Positions 34,058 through 44,488 of a stretch of 64,000 nt of DNA are shown here, in pieces. The stretch's first letter is position 1. Every line of letters begins with the position of its first letter. The translations under genes and the position numbers were made by a program. The stretch is from Zygnema cylindricum (taxonomy: Eukaryota; Streptophyta; Zygnematophyceae; Zygnematales; Zygnemataceae): the NCBI GenBank assembly GCA_037447655.1, contig JBBHKE010000653.1:77493-141492 (forward strand). The letters run 5' to 3'. The notes under the pieces are model-generated. The model was not told where the DNA came from, searched no databases, and was given only the letters and a program-made list of their open reading frames with translations.

Positions 34058-34599
34058 GCCCTTAGGAATACCTTAGCGTTCCCTTGTATTCTTTTATACT
34101 GGATTTTAAAGCGTAGAAGAGACATAGTTTTGTAGCTTTTGTTCCTTTGGCTTGTATTACTCGTCTTAAAAGTGATAATAGTGTACGGATTTAGGTGGTA
34201 CGAGTTACCAAACATTATAGTAGGGGTATTACGTTGCATCATGGGTCTTTTATTGCAAGTTTTTAATTTACTTCACTGTGAAGTAGTTATGCCAAAACGA
34301 TGTACAACAAGAACCTTTTATAATGCATGATATTCTTTTGGCAATATATAAGTATGTGTAAGAGCTATGGTTTGTCATGGTCAATGTAAAACTGTGTGTT
34401 TATCATTCATTTATGTGAAACATTATGTTGTACTTGGTTAGTAATTTCTTTATTTTTTAGCTTTGATACACAAACTTGTTGTTTTTGACGTTATTCGTAC
34501 TAGGCAACGAGCGCGCCACATCGCTGGCTGTTGTCGCACCAGTAACATGAATTTTGTCATCGTTATTTCATCATCGTTGACAGTTTATCATGGCATATG

Positions 34600-35000
34600 G
34601 GCTTTTTCAGCGACGACTTTGCCTCATAGCCGAAGCATTTTTCACCGATGACAAAACTTATTTAGTGTTTTTTCTTAAACGGTTATATTAATAAATATCA
34701 CCGACGATAGCTTGTTTTCGTTGGAAGTCCTGAATACATGACAAAAGGAAAAAAAATAATAAAATACCTTGAATCCATTGCTGTAAAATTCAGGGACGAA
34801 AATTTCTCGTCGCTGGTTGTTCAGAATCCATGACAAAAGGAACAAAATAACAAACTACCTTCATTCCATAGATGTATAATCCATCGACGAAAATGTCTCG
34901 TCGCTGGTATTTCCACAACCATTACATTATAAAAAAAAAATATTTTTCCATTCATGTAAAATCCAGCGACGATAATGTCTCGTTGCTGGAAGGTAAAAAT
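34600..35000 (+). repeat. Right subterminal array of CGTCGCTGG repeats
   Basis: TCTCGTCGCTGG occurs at 34805 and 34896 and as TCTCGTTGCTGG at 34978, each preceded by a GACGA word. Spacing is 82-91 bp. It mirrors the left array of the same transposon, with further degenerate units near 34608-34720. Confidence 0.7.
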
Positions 35001-35956
35001 CCATAAGTAGGGGAAAAAATTATTCCATAGCGGACGCAAACATATACAAAACATAATAATTTAGTACAAAACACAAGATAATGATATATATAGTGCAAAA
35101 AATAGTAATAACATATTGTACACATGACAAAAATATACAATTATGAATCGCAAATTTCGTTATCGTACAAATTGTGAAACTCAATATTGGCCATGAAATC
35201 ATACAATTTTCCATACCTTTCAACTTTATCTTGAATCGTCCATCTATTATCATTTTTAAATTCCAATTTTTAGTAATCATTTCACTATCCTCTTGTGCAT
35301 CTAAACAAATAAAAATTCGCAAATAACATCACGTCGATAATAAATCAGAAGCGTTGTCCCCAACCTCAAAAAAACAAAAAAATGACTTAGATTAAACTGT
35401 CAATCCGTTGAAGGTTCCAAAGATTTTTCATGGGTTTTTGGAGTTTGTAATATTTTTTTAATTAAACCGTAGTTTAAGCTGGAACAAAATTAGTTCCCCA
35501 TATTCTTAATTATTTTATTATTATTTTTCTAAAAATCACTGTTTAATGACTTTTAACGGAAATTAAACAAATGCACATGACTATGTTTTTGAATCCATTG
35601 AGAATAACACGTGTGGCAATCGTATAGATTACAAATCCAACTATTATTAAAAAATCTAACACTGAAAATCACAAAGGAATACATCTTTCTTGTTCAAATA
35701 TATTGAGCATTTGTCTTAGTACCCTCACCATCAATATTAATAAACATCATTAAAATTAAACTAAAATCAATTAGTCAGCGAAAAAGGTGAAACGAGGGAA
35801 ACAAAAGCAAACCACAAAAGAGCCAATGGTAAGAGAATACGCACTTGCGTGGTCATCAATGGCGGTGTTGGCTTGCAGGAAAATGTTAGCCTTTTCGCAC
35901 AACAAAACCCTAAAAAAGTAAACAACCTATAAAATTAAGCCAACTGCCCTGCATGA
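35001..35956. other. AT-rich stretch without recognised features
   Basis: No gene or clear repeat seen. The ORFs are short and AT-driven. Confidence 0.4.
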
Positions 35957-36205
35957 AAGCGATGACGTGGAAGACGTGCAATCCATGGAGGAGGAATTGA
36001 AACAAGTTATGGCGTGTGCGACGTGAAATCCATAGAGGTGAAAGAAGAAGCGAGTGATTACGTTGGCGATGAGTGGGCGATGTGGAATCCATGGAGGTGG
36101 AAGATGAAGCGAGTGATGACGTGGGTGACGCGCAATCGATAGATGTGAAAGAGGAAGCGAGAGATGACGTGGGCGACGTGCAATCCATGTAGGTGAAAAA
36201 GGAAG
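35957..36205 (+). repeat. Degenerate 48-bp tandem repeat
   Basis: The word CAATCCATGGAGGTG and variants recur at about 35980, 36027, 36086, 36134 and 36182 (spacings 47, 59, 48, 48), alternating with GAAGCGAG.GATGACGTGGG. In one frame units read SDDVGDVQSM.VKEEA, so this may be a relic of a protein repeat, but stops and frame changes now break it. Confidence 0.65.
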
Positions 36206-36749
36206 CAAGCCTCTCACAGATCCCTGTTGGAAAAACGAAGAGATTTTTTTAGGATGGCGGCGCATACAAGATGGCGACGCAATCGTCAGATTCCACAGGG
36301 AAAAAAAAAAGGGAATGAGCGATTGCAATTGGACACAGAAAGCGTGAATTGTGATTGGTCCAAAAAGATTATATTTTATGAGGTCTGTCCGCATTTGGCG
36401 TTGCCTCACGACATATATCACCCACGTCAAATGTTGTATATTTGTTCTATTTTTGTCAGTATGTTTACCCTATTTGATGTGCCATTGTGTTAAAAACCCC
36501 ATATTACAGTTAAAAGTTACTCATTTCAAAGGGAGTATAACTAATATTTACGCTAAAACAGACGCGGTCCTAAATAAGAATACAGTTTTAATGTAATTGT
36601 TGCGAAATTCCCTATTATAACTGAATCCGCGAAACGGCGAACACCATTTACCAAATTATTACACAAATGAACGAAAACACATGTTCTCGCCGTTATACTA
36701 TAAACTTGTAACATGTAACTCAAGGTTAACGTTCTCACTGACGACGATG
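36206..36749. other. No recognised feature
   Basis: No gene supported. Short ORFs on both strands lack motifs. Confidence 0.35.
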
Positions 36750-37076
36750 TTGTGGACGGACAAAATATATGCGAATGGATTTTTTTTGGATGAGTTTCGG
36801 TCTTTTTGTTTTGTGCGACTTCACGTGCGACCGCGAGTTTATTAAATCAATATTTGTGCGTTTTTATTTAAAAAGTACAATATTACACAGTCACACGATG
36901 TCCGTACTCCACACTATTTAAAATGAACCTATATTAGAAAATAAAAACGCTAATTAAACCTCACCTAAATTAAAATAATGAAAAAATTAGAATCGATTAC
37001 TTTATTTGATGTGATAGAGTCGAAATTTCGAGCAACCGAATTAGAGTAATTTACTCTTATTACGATTCGCGTTGTA
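36750..37076. mobile_element. Decayed CACCG-family MITE fragment
   Basis: Resembles the middle and right part of the 539-bp MITE at 15132-15670 (GTGCGACTTCACGTGCGACC, AAAAAGTACAATATTACACA, GTCCGTACTCCACACTATTT). It ends in a degenerate terminus TTATTACGATTCGCGTTGTA. The left end was not found. A hAT-type element is inserted just beyond its right end. Confidence 0.5.
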
Positions 37077-37084
37077 CTGTACTT

Positions 37085-37519
37085 CAGAGGTCGCAAACGG
37101 TCAACCGAAACCGTAACCGACCGTTAACCCACCGCCCGCGTCAGATGTGGAATGGATTCGGTTGCCAAATTTGGGGCTTCGGGCGGATTCGGGCGGGTAA
37201 TTCACGAAAAAACAAAAAATAAAACGGTTACGGTCGGGTAAGCAAAAAACGAAAAAAACTGAAGGTTTTGTACTGTCCATACTATCCATTACTGTACATT
37301 GTACTCTTGGTATCGTGGAAGGTATAAGAGAGATGTACCGCTAAAATTGTACTTATCCAGGTACAGGCGGGTCCAGTGGTCGCGAGAAATCGAGTTTCGG
37401 TTATTTTTTTTTCGTAAACGCGTTTCGGATATAACCCGGTCGGGCGTCGGGTAATCAGATTTTGAAAAAAAAAAACGGTCGATTTCGGTTATCTTAAATT
37501 TTGACTTTTGCGACCTCTA
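37085..37519. mobile_element. Non-autonomous hAT-type element, 435 bp, duplication CTGTACTT
   Basis: TIRs CAGAGGTCGCAAA and (reverse complement of the right end) TAGAGGTCGCAAA fit the hAT terminal consensus. The exact 8-bp direct repeat CTGTACTT flanks it at 37077-37084 and 37520-37527, the length typical of hAT. The interior is CGGT/ACCG-rich, with no transposase ORF. Confidence 0.88.
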
Positions 37520-37527
37520 CTGTACTT

Positions 37528-39144
37528 CCACGTTGTGAAGCAAAACACTGTATCGCATCGCCAAGAGACCAAAATTCCAAACTATGGAAAAAAATCGGAT
37601 TGGAAAACCAAATCGAGAGTGAGGCTCTACGCATCTCAAAACTGCACCTGTCCACTAAGGCACTAACATATTTGAAATCGCTGTGGGCGAGCAGCATCCG
37701 TACTTGGTTTTGTAATTTCGTTGCTTTTAGATGCGTGAAACCGGATACAAACCTCCTTAAAACATAAGGTATTAAACGCTCTATCTTGGTTTCAATGCAG
37801 TTATATATGGTTTTTATTTATGGTTATAGAGAAGTCTTTGTGTTACTTATGGTTTAACAATTTTTATGAGGTTTAGATAGCTCCCGATTGATTTGTATTA
37901 ATTATTCTTTCGCGAAACCTTTTATGACAATTTTATTTGTAATTGATTTATTAGCAATTTGCTTGTAGCAATATTTTAAACTTTTTGTTTGTTTGATCTT
38001 ATGAGGCACTCGATACATTATGTTTTTCCTTTCTTTTTTGTTTATGTACTTGGATGGTTTATATTTGTTTTTTTTATTATAAAGCTTGTTATCAAAAGAT
38101 GAAGCGTTTTTAACATGAAGCACCTATTATTTTTTCATTCATCAATTGTTCTATTCCGTAACATGTGACAATCATTGGCGCCCCTTCCAAGAGTTACCCT
38201 AGAATAATTTCCTAGGCTCTCATATGATTAGCGTTCAAGTTTTTTCTCTCTTCATTCATTCTATAATCTCAAAATAAATAAAAATAAAAATGGATCAAAC
38301 ACAAAAATATTATACAACTGCTATTTACAATGACAAATGAATATCTACAGCGTTTCCTTTACGGTTATAGTAGGTGAGTGCTCCACCTTCAATTCTTGTT
38401 AGAGTTAATTGTACTAATTAGGTCGCACTTATTTTTTTCTCAAAATAATAAAATAGTTTTGACAACGCTATTAAACGGAGGGACTACAATTTCTCGCGTC
38501 CCCTTAAACTAAATTAGTATTGTTAACTGATATCGGATTAACATCAACAATTCCTAAACGGTATTAAACTTGGTCGGTGAATCGACTTTGAAAAATAAAG
38601 TAAGAAGAGCTCTTTTTTTTTGTTGTTGGTCAAATATTATACAACAAGAACATAAGCGCTATTAAATCCTCTCGGACTCCATTTTTCCTTGTTTAAATGG
38701 TATGCAATGAGAACATCCGTATTGCTAAACCTTTTTGTTATCAGCGTTGATAATCCTCGTTAGTCGTAAGGTAAAAATCTTACTTAATCATTCCTATACT
38801 GTGATAAGCGATCCGAAAAGTGTGTCCCAAAAAAAGTTTATTTGAGTGACAATATTAATAACAAAAAAAACCATTCATGCCGATAACGATACAAGGTGTA
38901 TTGTTGATATCAAAACGTATAAAGTTTCGTCTTTTTATGTAGCTATTTTAGATGAAAGAAAGACAGATTAGAGGGAAAAATTGCAAAGTAGGAGAAGTTC
39001 CATAGCTATTAAGTTCTACACGGTATATATTTATTACTATCATTTTTATTTAATAGAAATACGAATTTCCGTCGTAGATATTGATGTTATGTGACTTTCA
39101 TCAATTCTTATTATCAACCAACCCATATTTAATAAGTCGTTTTT
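37528..39144. other. AT-rich stretch without recognised features
   Basis: No gene supported. The short ORFs show no motifs. Confidence 0.4.
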
Positions 39145-39990
39145 TGAAATTATGTGGGCTCCATAGTCCCACAGAACTCGCAGCTTCGATTAAGCCTATA
39201 GGATAACCTTGACTCATTCAATTTCGTAAATAAATAACTTTCACCCTGCGAGGCAATGACCCCGACCCACTTCACCCTTATGAAGTTAAGACTCCTCTAG
39301 TCTGCAGAAAAAAAATATTTATTGAATTTGCTCATGTGGGTGGTACATTATGGTTGATCAAAGTTAGTTGTTATATACAAATGGCTTTTGGGAGAGAGGA
39401 CTTCTAAAACCTTCAAAAAAAAATAAGTCATAAGCTACCTACACACAGATCGTATCTACAAAACTTTTCGCCAATAGGGAGACTATATATTACAACATAA
39501 TGTACACAAAAGTAGACAAGCTACCATACATTTTATACAACTTATGTACGACACCAATCCGAACATCGTACTTTTCACATCATGGATTTATTTTTTTATT
39601 ATCTGGTGTCCTCTTAGATGTTGCAACGTGTCAACCTGTGGCATATTTAGCGTGATCTGCCAAAAAGGTCATTCTAGGCTTTCAGCGCTGATGTGATCCA
39701 TCCGATTAAACATCCTTTTGCTGCTAGGCGTATGATTACACGATGCTTAAAATATTTCGTGCATCCGTAACCCTGTTGTGCTTCAAACTCTGTTTATCGT
39801 AAGTTAATCTGTTAGATGACATTTTTTTGTTTAATCTTTTTATGACCATATAACACGGGTATTGACATCTTCAATACTAAAGATATAATCGACGACTACT
39901 ATTGTGTAGTAAGGCCAAGGATAAATCCTAGCCAATTCAAAAACAAGGTAAAGAAGCCATGGGGAAATGTTCCAAAAACAGCTAGTGATA
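39145..39990 (-). repeat. Degenerate LTR (further copia LTR family)
   Basis: Begins TGAAATTATGTGGGCTCCATA and continues with TTCACCCTGCGAGGCAATGA, CTTCACCCTTATGAAG and AGACTCCTCTAGTCT. These parallel, block by block, the 3' ends of the other copia LTRs. Near 39915 AAGGATAAATCCT matches their T-arm-like hairpin and GCCATGGGG the conserved block. The outer end is uncertain, and no internal element sequence remains. Confidence 0.6.
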
Positions 39991-40149
39991 ATATTTTTAC
40001 ACTAATGGCGATTCACGGTGACTTTTGTAATTATTTTTCCGAAAAGAAAATCGTTATTGTCTATTGACAGCATATTGCCGATATTCAATTTGTCTTTTTT
40101 CACTTACCGATAATCAAAATATCTGCCAGTTATGTTGAGAAGGTTAATA

Positions 40150-40366
40150 CACCGTGAATCACTATTAGTGTTAATGTTTTTTTCGTCTCTTAAAACAAAT
40201 TTTCTTCTTACAAATTTGTTTGATCGTAGATTTGAGGGTTGCGATTGAAGGGTAAAATTCTTAGCTTCGGATTGGCGGTCTCAAATTGAAAATCAGACAA
40301 GTGTGTACGCCGAAATGATGTTTTAAGTGGCCCAAATTGTTTTTACCCTAATAACGATTCATGGTG
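40150..40366 (+). mobile_element. Short MITE, 217 bp, CACCG TIR, TA duplication
   Basis: Left end CACCGTGAATCACTATTAG and right end CTAATAACGATTCATGGTG, flanked by TA on both sides. A lone family terminus (GGCGATTCACGGTG) lies just upstream near 40006-40019. Confidence 0.7.
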
Positions 40367-40369
40367 TAC

Positions 40370-41849
40370 TTTTCTAAAAGTGCGATACATCGCTATAAGT
40401 TATCGGCTCGATAAGCGTTATGATATACACGTACCTTACGGTGTTAAGAAAAGTTCACCCCCTCCTCGGGTGCGCCAACAGGGGAATATAAAGGGGGGAT
40501 CTTCCGTAATATTACCGTACATTCTTTCCGTAGTAAATATGTACGTAACCCACCTCCAACCAAATTAAAACAATAAAATTACATTTTTGAAACAACGTGG
40601 CAGTTTGTGTGATAGACATAGCGGTTGCTTTAACAAAAGCCGAAAGATCAATATAATGTGATTGGCATAGGTGTGTCGACCACCGATTATAGTTAGTCAC
40701 AATAAATATATATATACCGGTCTCAATGTTATTCCACATGTGAAAAGTGCAAGTATTTTTGTCGTTTTTTAACGATCTTTATAAGAGCAAACAAAGCTTT
40801 AGCGCTGTGGGCAGCAAAGCTGAGAATCGAGTAGAAAGTTATGGTATCGGTTATCGTAACGAAAAGTTAGGTGAACTTATGCTTTGTTTAGTTCGATTTT
40901 CTATTTTAAAAGTATTTTGTGTACATTGATAATGACGACGGTGTCATCGAATGCAAAGTTCAATAAAGAGGTTTCGATGCTTATTGCAAAAAATATAATT
41001 ATTACAAAATTGTTTATGATTGCAAAACGTATGTTAGATTAGGAAAAGTTTGTCATGTTGAAAGGGTCCGGATCATTGTTCACTTTTTTAAACGACTAAA
41101 AAAAATAACCGATGACAAATCATTTGGGTTGTTGAAACATTTGGCAATTCACGAACTTGCAAAAAAATGGTAACTGACTTTGAAACTCGATTCGGCAGTT
41201 TATAGTTAGCAAGTTTAACAATTAAGATGTTTATGGTATGCGGATTAGAACCTAAACCAAACATCTTCTTTTTACATCACATTTCAAGCAAGATAGAGCA
41301 TCTAAACAAATATTTTATGCTATGTTTTTTTTATATATATAGATGCAAATTTTTCTCGACATTCAAAATTTGGTGCGTAAAGCAATTTGGTGAAAAAAAC
41401 AATCGCTTCTAACAAAAAAAATGTTGCTCATGTTCATAATGACGATAAGGATAAGGTTTCAATAACATTGAAAATGAAGCAACACATTTTCACTTATTTT
41501 GGAAAAATAACTAGCAAAAAAACTCTAACTTTCAAACTCAATCGAGCGAAATTTAAAGAGAATTTGCACCATGATGTTTATTTATACCAACGAAACTGAA
41601 TCGAGGTAAATTTAAAGAGAATTTGCACCATGCGGTTTATTTCTAAAAGCGAATGAATGGATTAATACATTCTCAAAACGAGCCAGAGAACTGTTAAAAA
41701 TTGCCGCGAGAGTGTAACAAACTGTTCGAAATCATAGGCGGAACCGCAAATTGTTCAATACTGTGGGCGGGAGAGAAAAAAAATACTTTCCGACCTTGAG
41801 TAGAAATTGGTAACTGAAAAATAAGTCTTACGAAAAAAAAAATGTGTGC
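40370..41849. other. AT-rich stretch without recognised features
   Basis: No gene supported. A short direct repeat around AATTTAAAGAGAATTTGCACCATG occurs twice (near 41550 and 41608). Otherwise nothing is seen. Confidence 0.35.
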
Positions 41850-43170
41850 GAAATTCAAATTTTTAAGCTAAATTTTGAAAATTAATATTGAAATATTCAA
41901 AAAATTTAAATTATTGGTGAAAAGAAACAAAGTATACCTATAATTTGAATGATATAAAATTTGAATGTTTTTATCGTGATAAATTTGAAAACTAAGAATT
42001 TTGAAATTTGAAATTTAAATCATGATAAAGATGGAAACAAAAAAAATTGGAAACTTCGAATTTTGAGTTTTTCAAATTTTGAAAATATGTTAATTAAATA
42101 TTTTATTTCATAATTTAAGGATTTGAATTTGCTAATTTGGAATTATGAGATAGTGAAAGGTTTGAAATATGGAGATTTAGAAATCTGGTAATTTTACCAA
42201 TTTAAATTTAAGCTCAATAGTTTAGATTAAGAGACACGAGATTATTGGAATGTGAATATTAATAAATTAGTTGTTTTGGACACTCGATAATTTTTTTTTT
42301 AATTTAAAATTCGAGAATGTAATGTTCAATATGTGAGATTTGGAAATCGACTAATTTGACATTTCATATTATAAAAAGTTTGCGGCTTTTTAAATTAATG
42401 ATTTGCACAATTTAAGAATTGCAAGTTAAAAAGTTGAGAATTTTCGATCTATCACACGCCTGAAATGTGAAGAGTTGCATATTTGATAAATATGACGATT
42501 CAACTTTTTAATTTCTTGTGATTTCAAAGTTTAAGACTTGAAGAATTTGGAAATTCGAATTTGGGAAACTGAATTGTTTAGATAATGAAATGTTAAGATC
42601 GTGGGGATTTCCAAATCCAATAGCTTAGACATTTTTGATTATTAAAGATTGTGATTTTTAGATTTTTTTCTCTCAAAAATTGGGAATACGAATTTGGGAA
42701 ACTTTAAATTTTAGATTACCAGCTAAAATTTGGAAATGGTACTTCAAAATTTTTGCTTTGAAACATTCGAGAATTGCAATTTGGGAAGCACAAAAGTTTA
42801 GATTATGGATGTTTGGAATGTGTTGATTTTAAACTCTAATAATTTGTCATTCTAACAATTTTTAAATTTTGTGAATTTCGAAATTTTTGACTTCCAAAAT
42901 TTGTGAATTGAAGTTTCGGAATGAGAAAAACTTATATTATAAGATGTTTGGAATGTCGCGATTTGGACATCCAATAATTTAACATTTCATATTTTTTTGT
43001 TTTTGTGAATTTCATAATTTGTGAGGTGAAAAAACAGGGAATTCCAATTTGAGAGGTTTTGAAACTTATAATTTAAAAATATAGTAAGTCAAAAAAATTA
43101 GATTTCCATTTTTTTTGAATTACAAGGTTTAAACTTGGAGAATTTTATGAATTTGGTGTTTTTTATAAAA
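41850..43170. repeat. AT-rich degenerate tandem (satellite-like) array
   Basis: About 1.3 kb built from AATTTG, GAATTT and AAATTC words. A longer period can be seen: ATGTTTGGAATGT recurs near 42808 and 42953 (145 bp), each followed by GATTT....AATAATTT..CATTC/TC and later GTGAATTTC.AAATTT. More diverged units extend left. No gene. Confidence 0.6.
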
Positions 43171-43246
43171 ATTCAGTCTCACTTAAAAGAAAGTCACGGA
43201 ATTAGTTAAGGTCCAAACATTATAGCAATTTATGGTTGAAGTGGGA

Positions 43247-44488
43247 TGTTGATATTTGAGTATTTTATAGGTCTGTATTAGGATAGAAAAAGAGCTGAGG
43301 CGGTCTGCCTCTAACTCCCCTTTCCAAGCCCCCATACTTGTCGTAGTCACTGAAGGCTGGATAGGGAGCTAGAGCCATGGCTGCCTAGGCTCTCTAGAGA
43401 AGACAGGGGGTAAATTATGTAGTCTTACCAAAAGTTAGGTGACGGACCCAGGAATTGATCCTGGTACCTACCGTCCATCAATCCTTAGTAGCCGTTAGCT
43501 CTAGCCGTTATGTCTAGAAAAGATATTACGATATATAGGGTTTGACAAATATATAAATCGTTATATGTAGATTAATCCGTTTAACGGCTAATAGATACTT
43601 AGTACATAGATACAGTTTAATTTAGTACGAAGTACGGAATGGGGGCAGAACGGATACCGCGCATTTGTTTCGATAGCGAAACAAATACCGCGCATTTGTT
43701 TCGACAGCGAAACAAATATCGCGCATTTGTTTCGATAGCGAAACAAATATCGCGCGTCGAATTTCAGCGGCTACGATTATAGCCGGTATTGATCGGACGG
43801 CCACGATAGGCGCCGCGATCACGGAAAAGGCATTTTTGGCGTTTTACGGTCTTTGTCACGTCATGTGACACGTGGCGTGATAACATTGGACTACGGGAAT
43901 TCCGGAGATTACAGGAACTAATCCGGATTTGACATGTGTCGACATTTTGGCCATGTCGTACAATGGCCGTACAGAAAGTACACCGACACCTGTACTTTTC
44001 TGTACGACACAGTAATTTGATTGGTGCCGTACTTCAGTAGATAGAGTTTTAGAGAGGGTATAGGACTTAGAAAATTTTGGGTAGGCAGCTGCCTCTCCCA
44101 GAGAGCACCCTGTATAAATGGCAAACTTTGGCCAGCCGTAACTATCAATTTACTTGACCATTTTCAGTGATTCTTTTTGCTGCTGACTCAGGGGAGTCTA
44201 GGCTACACAGGGGTGTAGTCGGTCAGAGTTTTTGTCTGCCAGGGTGGCTGTATTTCTAAGGGAAAGTCAAAGTGGGTGAATGTGTCCAAATCTCATATTC
44301 TAACTTTGCATTCTGTGGTGGAACTGAGCACACAGAAAGTGTTATTTCACAGGGGTGAATCTATATTGGGGTTCTGACTGTCAAGGGGTCAGTCACTTGG
44401 GTTTATATTAACTTGGAGTCGGCACTATCTAGATTGGCTTCTTTTGGATCTGCATACTCTGAGGGCCAATGGAGGTCTCAGAGTTTCA
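43247..44488 (+). repeat. 5' LTR of the Gag-only derivative
   Basis: Starts TGTTGATATTTGAG and ends GAGTTTCA. It contains three 31-bp palindromic repeats (43664-43750), a long inverted repeat around 43972-44008, and AGGG-loop hairpins at 44185-44198, 44203-44218 and 44346-44359, plus GCCA/TGGC at 44238-44248. The Gag ATG is at 44469, inside the LTR. Confidence 0.93.

Larger units (their letters stand above)
30770..35000 (+). mobile_element. Decayed DDE_1 (pogo/jerky-like) DNA transposon
   Basis: Bounded left and right by arrays of CGTCGCTG/CAGCGACG repeats (30775-31075 and 34600-35000), with a broken transposase gene between them. The exact termini and target duplication are not identified. 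A solo LTR (31477-32649) has inserted in it. Confidence 0.7.

Noticed and set aside
30770-35000. Classification as a CACTA (En/Spm) element on the basis of GCGACGAC repeats
   Set aside because: No CACTA terminus was found, and the only transposase remnant is of the DDE_1 (pogo/jerky) type.
35910-36430. Overlapping minus-strand ORFs with Ser/Thr/Pro repeats
   Set aside because: They are antisense readings of the 48-bp tandem repeat. Unit lengths of 47 and 59 would break the frame of a real repeat protein.
43664-43750. Regular palindromic 31-bp repeats as a CRISPR array
   Set aside because: The units are contiguous with no unique spacers, lie in eukaryotic LTRs and recur in both LTRs of the element.
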